64,000 bases of DNA from Emergencia timonensis (GCF_900086585.1 NZ_FLKM01000008.1:1561652-1625651), one strand, 5' to 3'. Shown: positions 18,573-27,929, numbered from the stretch's first letter. Notes: a model not told the origin generated them from the letters alone. Numbers and translations: made by a program.

Positions 18573-18601
18573 TTGGAAAAAGGGCAGGACTATGATAAAA
18601 T
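18573..18601 (+). promoter_or_regulatory. possible promoter of the 68-residue ORF
   Basis: TTGGAA (18573-18578), 17 bases, TAAAAT (18596-18601). Upstream, ATTTGAC (18507-18513) and GTCAAAT (18525-18531) form an inverted repeat. Both are moderate matches. Confidence 0.4.
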
Positions 18602-18695
18602 GAAGAAAAGCATAGTCATCTTCATCATCAACGGCAGGCTTTTCACGGAGACGGAGCGACTGCATATAGTATTCTTATTGAAGGAGGCGGTAAGG

Positions 18696-18902
18696 ATGAG
18701 TGAGAAAATTTTCCGCGAACTGACGGAGGACGAGATCGCATACGAGATGCTGGAACGGGAAGAGAGGTACGAGCACGACAAGGCAACTTGGATTGCAGAG
18801 GAACGGAAAGCGATTGCCCGGGTGATGAAAGCAGACGGATACCCTGTGGAAGAGATATGCAGGCTGACCAAGCTGTCCGAACACGAGATAGAAAAATTAT
18901 GA
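18696..18902 (+). CDS. small protein, resembling the C-terminal tail of Rpn/PD-(D/E)XK transposase-nucleases
   Basis: 68 residues, highly charged and helical, starting M-S-E-K-I-F-R-E-L and ending Y-P-V-E-E-I-C-R-L-T-K-L-S-E-H-E-I-E-K-L. That ending matches the C-terminal motif commonly seen in recombination-promoting nuclease (Rpn) proteins. The nuclease domain is absent, so this may be a decayed remnant or an independent small protein. A good AAGGAGG precedes the ATG at 18696, and a terminator follows. A longer frame back to 18561 has no ribosome binding site. Confidence 0.55.
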   Translation: MSEKIFRELTEDEIAYEMLEREERYEHDKATWIAEERKAIARVMKADGYPVEEICRLTKLSEHEIEKL

Positions 18903-18910
18903 AATGAACA

Positions 18911-18938
18911 AAGCCGCGGACTTGTGCCGCGGCTTTTG
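18911..18938. terminator. GC-rich terminator between convergent genes
   Basis: AAGCCGCGG (18911-18919) with CCGCGGCTT (18927-18935), followed by TT on the plus strand. Confidence 0.8.
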
Positions 18939-19847
18939 TCATGATGATATGGTCTTTACCCATATTTCCATCTCAGTGGTATCGGAACTGTGGCTATGGT
19001 AACGTTCGGCAGAAAAAGGCTCTGTCGTAATGCCGTGGCGTGGAAGCCAGGTGCCGAAAAGATACTGATGGGCTTTATAGAGCACATCCATGACCAGATG
19101 CTCAAAGTTTTCTGCTTCAAAGGTACAGACGACGTACTCTCCCGGTGTCAGCTGCCAGCTCTGAAAGCCGTCGATATTGGCACCTGCAGAGGCCCTTCCG
19201 CCGGCAAAATAGTTGAAGAACCCTTCTTCATCACTTGCATAGGTGATTCCTATTTCATCGCCGCCTCGGACTAAAGCGGGGATGGAATTTTTTTGATCGT
19301 GGAATGTCCGCCAAAGGGTATCCAGGGGATCGGGACCCGACGCTACGCCGAGATCGTTGATGAACTGGAGTGGCGCTTTTGCTGACAAGCCTACAAAAGA
19401 TTCTGCGCTCTGCAGCTGCCTTCTGCCAATTTCCAGAACGATGCCGTCGCTGATTAAGGGGACGTTTTCATCTATCAGCGTGTAATGGAGCAGGAGCTGC
19501 GGTTTGGTCATTCGATTGAAGACGGCCGGGTTTTGCCGGTATTCTTCCGGTGTGAGGCCAAAAGTCTTTTTAAATACCCTGGTGAAGTGTTCGTGGGTAG
19601 CAAATCCTAGATCCAGGGCCACATCCAGAATCCGCCGATCCTTTTCCAGAAGTTTTTCCGTCGCAATGGCCATGCGGCGCAGCTTGATGTATTCACCTGG
19701 CGGTTTTTTCACCAGCCGGCGAAAGAGCCTTTGATAATAGAATGGTGATAGAGCGGCCATCTTTGCCAACTCTTCAATCTCTAAGGGTTCTGCGATATGA
19801 TTTTCAATATAGTCTATGGTTACTTGTATTTGTTCCCATGCGTGCAT
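18939..19847 (-). CDS. AraC-family regulator with GyrI-like effector domain
   Basis: 302 residues. The N-terminal double HTH (residues about 5-105) shows L-S-P-F-Y-Y-Q-R-L-F-R-R and L-D-L-G-F-A-T-H-E-H-F-T-R-V-F-K-K-T-F-G-L-T-P-E-E-Y. The C-terminal half is an effector-binding domain of the GyrI/BmrR kind with W-Q-L-T-P-G-E-Y-V-V-C. Architecture matches SoxS/Rob-like multidrug or stress regulators. Start at 19847: AAGGAGGTG lies 5-6 bases upstream on the minus strand. No obvious target gene is adjacent. Confidence 0.85.
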   Translation of the reverse strand: MHAWEQIQVTIDYIENHIAEPLEIEELAKMAALSPFYYQRLFRRLVKKPPGEYIKLRRMAIATEKLLEKDRRILDVALDLGFATHEHFTRVFKKTFGLTPEEYRQNPAVFNRMTKPQLLLHYTLIDENVPLISDGIVLEIGRRQLQSAESFVGLSAKAPLQFINDLGVASGPDPLDTLWRTFHDQKNSIPALVRGGDEIGITYASDEEGFFNYFAGGRASAGANIDGFQSWQLTPGEYVVCTFEAENFEHLVMDVLYKAHQYLFGTWLPRHGITTEPFSAERYHSHSSDTTEMEIWVKTISS

Positions 19848-19995
19848 GATCAGCACCTCCTTTTCCTCTATAGAATAACATAGGAATTGAAAAATATGCT
19901 TGTCTGGCAGTGCTCTTTTTGCTGCCAAAGAAAAAACACTTGTTCTTCTCGTTTATACATTGTAAAATAGAAGAGCATAAAGAAAGGGGAACATC

Positions 19996-20979
19996 ATGAA
20001 CGACAAGAGCAAGGCAAACTGCCAATTATTTATAGAAAACAGGGATCGCATCAAAGGGGAATTCCCATGGGAGAGCGCCTATATGTATCCTCTCTGTGCG
20101 GCGCTGTATACTGCAAAAGGCCGCAGGGTCAACGATGAAGTTCTGCGGGAGGCGATGGATCTGCTCAAGGCGCGTGCAGGTCTCTTTTCCAACTTTCGCA
20201 GCACGGTGAAGCTGGCGATTGCCGCCATGCTGGATCTCAGCGGGAACCCGGAAAAAACTTTAAACGACGGACTCAAGGTCTACGACAAACTCAAAGAATC
20301 CTTCTTTTCATCGGCTTTTCTGCCCATTGCGGCGATGACTATCGCCCAGATGGCAGAACCCTCTCAATATGAAGAGATTGTCCTGCGGACCAGACGGATC
20401 TATGACAGGATGAAGTCCAATCATTTTTTCCTCACTTCCAGCGAGGACAGCGGCTTTGCTGCCATGCTGGCATTATCCGAGAAGACGGACGATGCCCTGG
20501 TAGAAGATATGGAAAGCTGTTTTGCTATTTTAAGCGGCATGTCCATGTCCAGCAACGCGGTACAGTCACTGAGTCACGTCCTGTCTATCAGCGAAGCGGC
20601 AGCCGATGACAAATGCAGGCGCACGGCAGCGCTCTTTGATGCGCTGAAGAAGGCAGGATATAAGTACGGCAAAGGGTATGAGCTGCCGACTTTGGGAGTT
20701 TTGGCGCTCTCAGAGGGAGACGTGGAGGACATCGCGGGCACCATGGGGGAAATCGACGATTTTCTGTCGGAGCAGAAAGGCTTCGGCATCTTTGGCATCG
20801 GTGCAAAACAGAGATTGATGTATGCAGGGATTCTGGCACAGAGCGAATATCTGGACAAAGACGTCATGAGCGCAGCTGCAGTGAGCAGCACCGTATCCAT
20901 CATCGTAGCCCAGCAGGCGGCCATGTGCGCTGCAGTAGCAGCATCGGCAGCCGCGGCATCTGCATCATCATCAAGTTAG
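19996..20979 (+). CDS. DUF4003 family protein
   Basis: 327 residues, mostly helical, matching the uncharacterised DUF4003 family of Firmicutes. Typical segments are F-P-W-E-S-A-Y-M-Y-P-L-C-A-A and L-L-K-A-R-A-G-L-F-S-N-F-R. The C-terminus is a low-complexity Ala/Ser tail. AAAGGGGAAC precedes the ATG. Twenty-two bases separate it from the next gene, so the two may be co-transcribed. Function unknown. Confidence 0.75.
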   Translation: MNDKSKANCQLFIENRDRIKGEFPWESAYMYPLCAALYTAKGRRVNDEVLREAMDLLKARAGLFSNFRSTVKLAIAAMLDLSGNPEKTLNDGLKVYDKLKESFFSSAFLPIAAMTIAQMAEPSQYEEIVLRTRRIYDRMKSNHFFLTSSEDSGFAAMLALSEKTDDALVEDMESCFAILSGMSMSSNAVQSLSHVLSISEAAADDKCRRTAALFDALKKAGYKYGKGYELPTLGVLALSEGDVEDIAGTMGEIDDFLSEQKGFGIFGIGAKQRLMYAGILAQSEYLDKDVMSAAAVSSTVSIIVAQQAAMCAAVAASAAAASASSSS

Positions 20980-21001
20980 AACTAGCGAAAGGGGAAGGGA
21001 A

Positions 21002-21415
21002 ATGATTATCATGATATGCCTGGATGACAGGGGCGGCATGCTGTTTAATAAGAGACGGCAGAGCCAGGATGTGCTTCTGCGCCAGCAGATTTTGACGGAA
21101 ACCGCAGGAGGAAGACTGTGGATGAACAGCTACTCGGCAAAGCAGTTCGCAGAGGAAAGCGCGGCAAATATAGTCGTAGACGAAACTTTTTTGGACAAAG
21201 CCCGGCCAGGTGACTTTTGTTTTATAGAAAACGTCGCGCCCTCTGCTTACGAAGATAAAATTGAAAAAATCATATTATACAGATGGAACAGAAACTATCC
21301 GGGGGATCTCTATTTTGATATTCCCCTGGAAGAACACGGCTGGAAACTGATCGAAACCGATGACTTTGCCGGCCGCTCTCACGAGAAAATCACAAAGGAG
21401 GTATATGAGAGATGA
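21002..21415 (+). CDS. conserved small protein next to nuclease gene (function unknown)
   Basis: 137 residues, M-I-I-M-I-C-L-D-D-R-G-G-M-L-F-N-K-R-R-Q-S at the start. Soluble, no signal peptide or recognisable catalytic motif. Homologues are sometimes labelled ribonuclease Z, but no metallo-beta-lactamase HxHxDH is present, so I do not accept that name. Its stop overlaps the nuclease start (ATGA), which suggests functional coupling with the secreted nuclease, perhaps as a cytoplasmic protecting partner; this is speculative. Confidence 0.7.
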   Translation: MIIMICLDDRGGMLFNKRRQSQDVLLRQQILTETAGGRLWMNSYSAKQFAEESAANIVVDETFLDKARPGDFCFIENVAPSAYEDKIEKIILYRWNRNYPGDLYFDIPLEEHGWKLIETDDFAGRSHEKITKEVYER

Positions 21416-22311
21416 AAAGAATGAGCAAAATTTTGATGCCTCTGATTCTGATTCTCGCTTTGACGGTGACTGGCTGCACCATGGGCGAATCGAATTCTGA
21501 CGGCACGATGCACGCGTCTTCGGCGGAGTCTGTGGTCAGCCTGGATGAGGTGCCAGAGTACGGGGGCGATCCTTTTGTGGTGGTAAACGACAATGAACCG
21601 TCTTTCAGCAAGAGCGACTTGCAGTCGGCATCTTTTGAGGAGTACAGTGATCTGGACAATCTGGGCAGGTGCGGCACCGCCTTTGCCAATATCGGCAGGG
21701 ATCTGATGCCCACGGAGAAGCGGGGCAGCATCGGTTCCGTAAAACCCAGCGGATGGAAGACCGTCAAGTACGACAATGTAGACGGCAAATATCTCTACAA
21801 TCGCTGCCATCTGATCGGATATCAGCTTACGGCGGAAAACGCCAACGAAAAGAATCTGATTACGGGAACCAGGTATATGAACGTGGAGGGCATGCTGCCT
21901 TTCGAAAATCTGGTAGCCGACTACATCAAAGAAACGAACAATCACGTGCTCTATCGTGTGACGCCGATTTACGATGGGAAGAACCTGGTGGCAAGCGGCG
22001 TGCAGATGGAAGCGGAATCTGTGGAGGACGAAGGAGAAGGTGTCAAATTCAACGTCTATGTCTACAACAACCAGCCAGGCATTGTCATCGACTATGCCAC
22101 GGGTGACAGCCGCAGGGCAGGTGATACGTCAAAGAAATCTGATTCATCAAAGGAGCAGACTTTTGTGGTCAACACCAACACTCACAAATTCCACAATCCG
22201 TCCTGCAGCAGTGCCAAGGACACGAAAGCTTCCAACAAAGAGACTCTCCGGTGCCCACGCCAGGAGCTGATCGACCAGGGCTATGAGCCTTGTCAGAGGT
22301 GCAGGCCGTAG
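21412..22311 (+). CDS. surface lipoprotein DNA/RNA non-specific endonuclease
   Basis: 299 residues. Lipoprotein signal with lipobox L-T-V-T-G-C (Cys22). The beta-beta-alpha metal nuclease core has N-R-C-H-L-I-G-Y-Q-L, corresponding to the D-R-G-H of Serratia-type nucleases, and N-L-I-T-G-T-R-Y-M-N. The C-terminus has V-N-T-N-T-H-K-F-H-N-P-S-C and E-P-C-Q-R-C-R-P, an Ada-like zinc-binding motif often fused to SpoIID/EndA-type nucleases. Probably tethered outside the cell, degrading extracellular nucleic acid for nutrients or in competition. It is coupled to the gene before it. Confidence 0.88.
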   Translation: MKRMSKILMPLILILALTVTGCTMGESNSDGTMHASSAESVVSLDEVPEYGGDPFVVVNDNEPSFSKSDLQSASFEEYSDLDNLGRCGTAFANIGRDLMPTEKRGSIGSVKPSGWKTVKYDNVDGKYLYNRCHLIGYQLTAENANEKNLITGTRYMNVEGMLPFENLVADYIKETNNHVLYRVTPIYDGKNLVASGVQMEAESVEDEGEGVKFNVYVYNNQPGIVIDYATGDSRRAGDTSKKSDSSKEQTFVVNTNTHKFHNPSCSSAKDTKASNKETLRCPRQELIDQGYEPCQRCRP

Positions 22312-22433
22312 CTGCCTGCTGCGGCAGAAGTAGACACAGGATGTCTACCAGGGCTAAATACGATATTTCTCACTTTGTGTCGTGTTAAATGCCGCCGGAT
22401 TTGTGTATCTTGAGAGTGAAAGGAGGAAATTTC

Positions 22434-22940
22434 GTGGATCAGAAAAAAACGGGCCGCTTCTTTAAAGAGCTGCGCAATGAAAAAGGATGGACACAAGAGC
22501 AGTTGGCCGAAAAGCTGAATGTGTCGGGAAGAACCATATCGAGATGGGAAACTGGAAACAACATGCCTGATCTAGACATGCTGATTGAAATGGCCGACTT
22601 TTATGACGTGGATATCAGGGAACTGATTGATGGAGAAAGGAAAAGTGAGAAGATGAATAAAGACATGGAAGAAACCGTATTAAAAGTAGCTGACTACAGT
22701 AATGAAGAAAAGAACCGATTGATGAAAAAACTGCACTATTTTTCTTGGGCAGGGGTTATCACATTTATTGTTTTTCTCGTGCTGGATGCCATGGACTTAG
22801 CAGACACGGGGATAACGGAACACATCGCCTCCCTCTGCCTGGGATTTTCTTTTGGCATGCTGATCGTAGCGGTCCTCTACACGAGCCGCCATATCTATAA
22901 GTTCAGAGCATTTAAGAAGAGGGTATTTCAACAGAAGTAG
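22434..22940 (+). CDS. XRE-family regulator with C-terminal membrane segments
   Basis: 168 residues starting at GTG 22434, which has AGGAGG at 22421-22426; a longer frame from 22389 lacks a site. HTH_3: W-T-Q-E-Q-L-A-E-K-L-N-V-S-G-R-T-I-S-R-W-E. Two hydrophobic helices follow (about residues 103-122 and 132-152), so this is a membrane-associated regulator of a type common in Clostridia. Targets are not apparent. A terminator follows. Confidence 0.85.
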   Translation: MDQKKTGRFFKELRNEKGWTQEQLAEKLNVSGRTISRWETGNNMPDLDMLIEMADFYDVDIRELIDGERKSEKMNKDMEETVLKVADYSNEEKNRLMKKLHYFSWAGVITFIVFLVLDAMDLADTGITEHIASLCLGFSFGMLIVAVLYTSRHIYKFRAFKKRVFQQK

Positions 22941-22947
22941 AGAATGA

Positions 22948-22978
22948 ACAGGACACCGTTAAGGTGTCCTGTTGTGTT
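22948..22978 (+). terminator. terminator after XRE gene
   Basis: ACAGGACACC (22948-22957) pairs with GGTGTCCTGT (22963-22972); the following tract is T-rich but interrupted. Confidence 0.75.
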
Positions 22979-22994
22979 CTCGCCTTTCAGGGGA

Positions 22995-24164
22995 TCATTC
23001 AAATTGCCCCCTGACTATCGGTATGCCGTTTCTGACCATGACACGCCCCATTACTACGACCGTGTCAATCTGCAGACTTTCCGTCAAGATGCATAGATCG
23101 GCATCAAAGCCCTCCGCTATGCGGCCTTTTTTCTTCAGGCCCAATACCCTTGCCGGATTGGCTGTAATAGCTTTGATGGCAGTTTCTAAAGGAATGTTCT
23201 CTCGTTCTGTGCATTCCCGCACTTCTTTTATAAGGGAACTGGACTGACCCATGCCGATTCCCAGGAACTGACCATGTTCATCGAATAATGGCAGGCTGCC
23301 CTGGCCGTCGGAGGAAATTGTAAATGAATCGCTGTCTGCGCCTTCTTCTAATAAGCTTTTTATGCCTTTGCTCACGCGGACTTCATCGGAAACGGTTTCC
23401 CAGTAGTCGATATCTTCATTGCCTGTAAAGTCGATGACTCCGCCCAGTTTGGCATATTCTATTGCCCTTTCAAAAAGTGCGGAATTGCGGTTCACATGGG
23501 TGGGCAGAAACTGTGAGGGCGGAATTTCCGTCTCTTGGACTACCCGTTCGATAAGATCCATGCAACGGCTGCCATCTCCCAGATGAACATTGACGATGCC
23601 CGCTTTGCCGGAAAGAATTCCTCCGACTCGTGCGTCGGCGCAGACTCTGGCAAATTCATCAAAAGTAGGCTGCGATGATCTGTGATCTGAAATAGCGATC
23701 TCTCCTACGCCGATGATTTCGTCAATCATCATGATGTCCTCCGTCACATTGCCCAGCAGAGTGTGAACAGGAATCTGATAGCTGCCCGTGTATGCGTAAG
23801 CCGATAGCCCCTGTTCTCTGAGACTTTTCACTTTTGCAATCAGGGACGCCATATTTCTGCCGACCCCATCTGTGCCAAGGCAGCCGACTACCGTAGTGAC
23901 ACCGTGTTTGGTAAGATCCGACAAGGCAGCTTCTGGTGTCCTGTTGGCGAACCCGCCTTCGCCGCCGCCGCCCAGGATGTGCACATGGGAATCAATGAAA
24001 CCTGGGAGGAGCAGCAAGCCTGTTCCATCGATGATTTCCACGCCCAGATCGGAAGGGAGTTTGATGTTCTCACCAATTTTGCAGATTTTGCCCCCGGCGA
24101 TAAATACATCTCTTACACCTAAATATTCCGGGCTGTATAGTTTGATATTTTTAATCAGCTTCAT
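22995..24164 (-). CDS. iadA: isoaspartyl dipeptidase (beta-aspartyl-peptidase)
   Basis: Amidohydrolase-superfamily enzyme that cleaves beta-aspartyl dipeptides released from damaged or bacterial proteins. 389 residues. The metal ligands are in G-F-I-D-S-H-V-H-I-L-G-G-G-G-E-G-G, the bridging Glu in V-G-E-I-A-I-S-D-H-R-S, a His in L-P-T-H-V-N-R, and the catalytic Asp in I-S-S-D-G-Q-G-S. It lies 15 bases after the YfcC transporter on the same strand, so import and hydrolysis of isoaspartyl dipeptides are probably one unit under the sigma-54 promoter at 25769. Confidence 0.92.
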   Translation of the reverse strand: MKLIKNIKLYSPEYLGVRDVFIAGGKICKIGENIKLPSDLGVEIIDGTGLLLLPGFIDSHVHILGGGGEGGFANRTPEAALSDLTKHGVTTVVGCLGTDGVGRNMASLIAKVKSLREQGLSAYAYTGSYQIPVHTLLGNVTEDIMMIDEIIGVGEIAISDHRSSQPTFDEFARVCADARVGGILSGKAGIVNVHLGDGSRCMDLIERVVQETEIPPSQFLPTHVNRNSALFERAIEYAKLGGVIDFTGNEDIDYWETVSDEVRVSKGIKSLLEEGADSDSFTISSDGQGSLPLFDEHGQFLGIGMGQSSSLIKEVRECTERENIPLETAIKAITANPARVLGLKKKGRIAEGFDADLCILTESLQIDTVVVMGRVMVRNGIPIVRGQFE

Positions 24165-24179
24165 ATTCTTTTACCTTCG

Positions 24180-25718
24180 CTAAAATCCGATGACACTTGC
24201 AATAATCATGGTGGCAATGGACATGATGACTAGTACGCCTAAATACTTCCACATAAACTTAATCCACTGCGACCAGTCGATTCTTGCCACAGCCAGTGCG
24301 CCCATGAGACATCCGGAAGTGGGAACGATGATATTGGTCAGACCGTCGCCCAGCTGGAAGCCCAAAACCGCAGTCTGTCTGGTTACGTCGAGCAAATCTG
24401 CCAATGGCGCCATGATCGGCATAGTAATTGCGGCCTGGCCGGAGCCGGATACGACAAAGAAATTGAAAACTGCCTGGAATAGGTACATCAGCACTGCCGC
24501 AAAGGTTCCCGATACACCGACAAAAGCCTCGGAGATACCGTGTAGGATGGTGTTAAGTACGGTTGGAGCGGCAGGATCAGAACCGCCGAGTACCAGCATG
24601 ATTCCTTGGGCCATACCGACAATCAGCGCGGCACCTACCAGATCGGCCGCACCCTGTTTAAAGGAAGAAGCGATGTCGTTGAGTTTCATACCGTTGAGTT
24701 TGAAAATAACGCCAATGATACCGGAGACCAGACCCATGATGAAGAATTGTGTGGAGATTTCAGGAATATAGTATCCTTCTTTTAGTACGCCCCAGATAAC
24801 CCAGATGATGCCCGCTGCCATGGTCAGGAGAACCAAAATGTGTCCAGTCTTAAATTTTTCTGTCTTGTCGATCGGCGTATTTGTCTCTAGGTCATTTCTG
24901 AAATATGCGTCAGATACATAGGAAATAGACGATAGAGGATTTTTTTTAACTTTGTTGGCGTGGAACAGCATCATAGCCATTCCCGCACCGGTAAAGATAA
25001 TCCAAAGAACGACTCTGAATGTAGCGCCAGAAAGGACGGGAACGCCTGCCACACCTTGGGCGATGGCAACAGAAAATGGATTCATCCACGATGTGCCAAA
25101 GCCAATCTGGGTAGCCACGTAAGTAATCAACACGCCGGTGACTGCGTCGTAGCCCATGGCGATTACCATTGGCACTAAGAGCATGGCGAAAGGAATTGAC
25201 TCTTCACCCATACCCCAGATTGCACCGCCTAGAGAAAAGAAGATGAATAAAACTGGCAGTAAGAACTTTTCTTTTCCATTGCCTTTGCGAATCATGCCCA
25301 TGATTCCGGCTTCAACTGCGCCGGTTCTCATGATAATGCCAAATGCGCCGCCGCAGACCAAAATGATTGCAATGACGCCGATAGCAGAACCCCATTTGTC
25401 GCCGCTGACCATGCCTTCAAACAAATAGTTTAAAAGACCTACGCCGCCGCCAGCTTCAAAGAGGCCAACGCCTTTTTTCAAAGGTTCTCCGTTGGCATCC
25501 AGCACATATTGGAAGCTGTTGTCTTTGATGACTGTTCTGGTAGACTCGGCCCCGTCAATCATATAGGAAACCTCCTGGGTTTCGTACATGCCCTGGGGAA
25601 TAAGATAAGTGAGCAGAGCAGCAAAGCATACGACGAAAAAAATAATGACATAGGTGTCAGGAACCTTAAACCCTTTGTTTAAGGTTTCCAGGGTTTCACC
25701 TTTTTTCTTTTTACTCAT
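24180..25718 (-). CDS. YfcC-family membrane transporter
   Basis: 512 residues, about 12 membrane helices, of the YfcC/DcuC-type ion-transporter superfamily. The opening F-K-V-P-D-T-Y-V-I-I-F and two pseudo-repeats with G-G-A-I-W-G-M-G-E-E-S and V-V-S-G-S-G-Q-A-A-I-T-M-P are characteristic. Substrates of this family are mostly unproven; amino acids or peptides are likely. Pairing with iadA points to dipeptide or aspartate-type substrates. AAGGAGGTACTCACC precedes the ATG, and a consensus sigma-54 promoter lies about 50 bases upstream. Confidence 0.85.
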   Translation of the reverse strand: MSKKKKGETLETLNKGFKVPDTYVIIFFVVCFAALLTYLIPQGMYETQEVSYMIDGAESTRTVIKDNSFQYVLDANGEPLKKGVGLFEAGGGVGLLNYLFEGMVSGDKWGSAIGVIAIILVCGGAFGIIMRTGAVEAGIMGMIRKGNGKEKFLLPVLFIFFSLGGAIWGMGEESIPFAMLLVPMVIAMGYDAVTGVLITYVATQIGFGTSWMNPFSVAIAQGVAGVPVLSGATFRVVLWIIFTGAGMAMMLFHANKVKKNPLSSISYVSDAYFRNDLETNTPIDKTEKFKTGHILVLLTMAAGIIWVIWGVLKEGYYIPEISTQFFIMGLVSGIIGVIFKLNGMKLNDIASSFKQGAADLVGAALIVGMAQGIMLVLGGSDPAAPTVLNTILHGISEAFVGVSGTFAAVLMYLFQAVFNFFVVSGSGQAAITMPIMAPLADLLDVTRQTAVLGFQLGDGLTNIIVPTSGCLMGALAVARIDWSQWIKFMWKYLGVLVIMSIATMIIASVIGF

Positions 25719-25768
25719 GGTGAGTACCTCCTTAATATATTTTGTATCGCAGTGGATACTCTACATAT

Positions 25769-25785
25769 AGCAAGGGACGTGCCAA
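25769..25785 (-). promoter_or_regulatory. sigma-54 (-24/-12) promoter
   Basis: Read on the minus strand: TTGGCACG, four bases, TTGCT. This is an exact match to the YTGGCACG-N4-TTGCW consensus. Predicted start is about 40 bases before the yfcC ATG. The activator encoded just upstream has the GAFTGA-type loop needed to work with sigma-54. The remaining intergenic bases (25786-25884) contain a small inverted repeat TAAAT/ATTTA (25828-25842) that might be part of an activator site. Confidence 0.9.
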
Positions 25786-25884
25786 TCAAAAAATCCTCTA
25801 ATTTAGACCTTCTCGCTGACAGAGATGTAAATACAGGATTTATATGGGATTGATTTTGGATGAAATTTGGCTTTACTGCCGATT

Positions 25885-27621
25885 TTAATTGCTGTCGAAA
25901 TCTGAGTATAAACAGGCAAAGCCTTTTTCGGTCAGGGTCAGGCCGTATTTTCCCTGGTGATTTGCAATGAGATTTCTGGAAAGCAGGGTTGAAATACCTT
26001 TTCTAATCTTGTACTCCGAAACATGGTGAGGCTGTTCTTTCAGAAAGCGTAAAATGCTGCCGCGGCCTGCGATATCGCCTTTCAAGTTGATTTCCCAAAT
26101 AGCAGAAAGGACCAGCAGAGCTATCTCGTCCATGTGAAGTGCAGGCGCGCAAGCAGATATTGGCTGCGGGCATTCAAAACTGTCAGCGGGCAAATCTTCT
26201 TTTGTAATTACATCTCTCTCACTTACGGCAAAAGCGAATTTGATGACATTGAGCAGTTCCCTGATATTTCCCGGCCAGTCGTGTCCCATGAGAATTTCCA
26301 TGACTTCATGGTCGATGGGTTTCGGATCAGAGAAGAGATGGCTCTGCCAATGGCGCACCAACAGGGGAATATCTGTTTTTCGTTCTTTCAAAGAGGGCAG
26401 GTGAATGTATCCTTCGCGAAGACGGTAATAAAGATCCTTGCGGAAGGTTTTCTCATAAATCATCTGTTTTAGGTCTCGATTTGTTGCAGCGATGATTCGT
26501 ACATCGATGGGAATGATCCGATCTCCGCCTATTTTCATGATTTCCCGTTCTTCGATGACGCGCAGCAGCTTTGCCTGCATCTTTATGGAGATATCCCCAA
26601 TCTCGTCGAGAAAGATCGTACCGCCGTTGGCCTGCTGAAATAATCCCACTTTGCCGCCCTTTTTTGCACCGGTAAAAGACCCTTCCTCATAACCGAACAG
26701 TTCAGATTCCAAAAGATGGTCTGGCAGGGCAGAAAAGTTGATTGCTACAAAAGGCTGGCGCACCCGCTGCGAAGCGTTGTGGATGGCGCTGGCAAAGAGC
26801 TCTTTGCCAGTACCGTTATCTCCTTCGATCAAAACGGTCAGATCAGTTCTGGCAATTTTCTGAGATATGACCTTGGTCTTTTGAATGTTTTCACTTTCTC
26901 CGATAATGTCATCAAAACGATATTTGGCGTAGTATCCGGTTCCAATCAGTTCTCTGCGCACGGTCTTCATCACTTTGCTGGCCTCATCGGCGATGTTGGA
27001 TACTCTCTTGGCAAAATCTAAAATGTTGGTTAGATATAAATTGGCGTAGTCTTGGGTTTTTTGCTCTAAGACGCCATAATGAGACATGATTTTGACCACG
27101 GTGGGAAAGTCCATGACTCTGGTGCCGATGTTGTAGACTGCATCGATGCCGGGCGGCACTTTGTCGACCTCTCCAGGGGTTATGGCGATGGAAATGTCTT
27201 TTGGGACAGACTGACAGCCTGGATAATAAGGCACTAGATGTAAAAAGTCAAAACCGATGTCTTTTAAATGATCGATACTTTCTAAAGCGCTGACAGGAGA
27301 ATCATTGACCAGCAGAATTCTTTGATTGCGCGGCAGGGTGAGAATGGTATCAAGCTGGTTGTTAAACATGGTTCTGTTGGTAATGATGTACTCCTTGATG
27401 AGAGGACGGAAACCGGACTTTAAGAAATCATCATAAACCTCCTGACTGGAAAACACGGAGAAATAATTGCCCTCAGGCGTGTCTTTGCCTTCATAGAAAA
27501 AGAAAGGAATGATGGGAACTTCCTTTGGAAGAAACCCCCGCAGCTGCTCTAGTAATGCGTTTTCTGTAGAACGGCTTCCACAGATTAAAAGCAGCGGCTC
27601 GTAATTTAAATTGTAATTCAT
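25885..27621 (-). CDS. sigma-54-dependent enhancer-binding transcriptional activator
   Basis: 578 residues. The N-terminal sensory region (about 1-215) shows no family I can name with confidence, though it has a PrpR-N/ligand-binding look. The AAA+ domain has Walker A G-D-N-G-T-G-K-E near 252, the sigma-54 contact loop E-G-S-F-T-G-A-K (GAFTGA variant with Ser), Walker [10 protein letters not shown] and arginine-finger region F-R-K-D-L-Y-Y-R-L. The C-terminus is not a Fis-type HTH but a winged-helix-like segment ([16 protein letters not shown]). It is the obvious activator of the yfcC-iadA promoter at 25769. Confidence 0.9.
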   Translation of the reverse strand: MNYNLNYEPLLLICGSRSTENALLEQLRGFLPKEVPIIPFFFYEGKDTPEGNYFSVFSSQEVYDDFLKSGFRPLIKEYIITNRTMFNNQLDTILTLPRNQRILLVNDSPVSALESIDHLKDIGFDFLHLVPYYPGCQSVPKDISIAITPGEVDKVPPGIDAVYNIGTRVMDFPTVVKIMSHYGVLEQKTQDYANLYLTNILDFAKRVSNIADEASKVMKTVRRELIGTGYYAKYRFDDIIGESENIQKTKVISQKIARTDLTVLIEGDNGTGKELFASAIHNASQRVRQPFVAINFSALPDHLLESELFGYEEGSFTGAKKGGKVGLFQQANGGTIFLDEIGDISIKMQAKLLRVIEEREIMKIGGDRIIPIDVRIIAATNRDLKQMIYEKTFRKDLYYRLREGYIHLPSLKERKTDIPLLVRHWQSHLFSDPKPIDHEVMEILMGHDWPGNIRELLNVIKFAFAVSERDVITKEDLPADSFECPQPISACAPALHMDEIALLVLSAIWEINLKGDIAGRGSILRFLKEQPHHVSEYKIRKGISTLLSRNLIANHQGKYGLTLTEKGFACLYSDFDSN

Positions 27622-27722
27622 AGTATCTCCTTCTATTTGACTGTGCTCACTGTTCTTCTATATTATCAACATCATAGCATATCTGCCGTCGTTTGTAATC
27701 CTTCAAACAAAAAAAGAAGAGA

Positions 27723-27762
27723 CTGTCGCTACCAGCAGATTCTTCATCTGCTAGTGCGACAG
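27723..27762. other. long two-tier hairpin in the activator/TetR gap
   Basis: CTGTCGC (27723-27729) pairs with GCGACAG (27756-27762), and AGCAGAT (27734-27740) with ATCTGCT (27746-27752). On the minus strand it is followed after a few bases by a T-rich run (27707-27715), so it is a minus-strand terminator-like structure with no minus-strand gene feeding into it. The remainder of 27622-27929 contains GC-rich sequence with a short GGCGC/GCGCC hairpin near 27850 and no gene that I can support. Confidence 0.55.
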
Positions 27763-27929
27763 CACCTCTCAATAATTAACAAGTACCTGTTAGCTTTTTG
27801 CCCAAAAAAGACGCTTGTATCAAGGACCCCGGCAGGAATAAGGAGCAGGCGCGATAGCGCCGGGGACGCAGCCATCATTTCAACTTGTATGCTGGTTTTT
27901 TAGACCCCAGACCACCAAAAAAATGATAA

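Noticed and set aside
18696..18902. Toxin-antitoxin component
   Set aside because: No partner gene of suitable size is adjacent and the sequence resembles the Rpn tail instead.
21002..21415. Ribonuclease Z annotation
   Set aside because: No metallo-beta-lactamase metal-binding motif and the protein is far too short; the name probably spreads by database copying.
27800..27900. Riboswitch in the activator/TetR gap
   Set aside because: GC-rich stretches and small hairpins are present but no conserved core of any riboswitch class I know could be matched.
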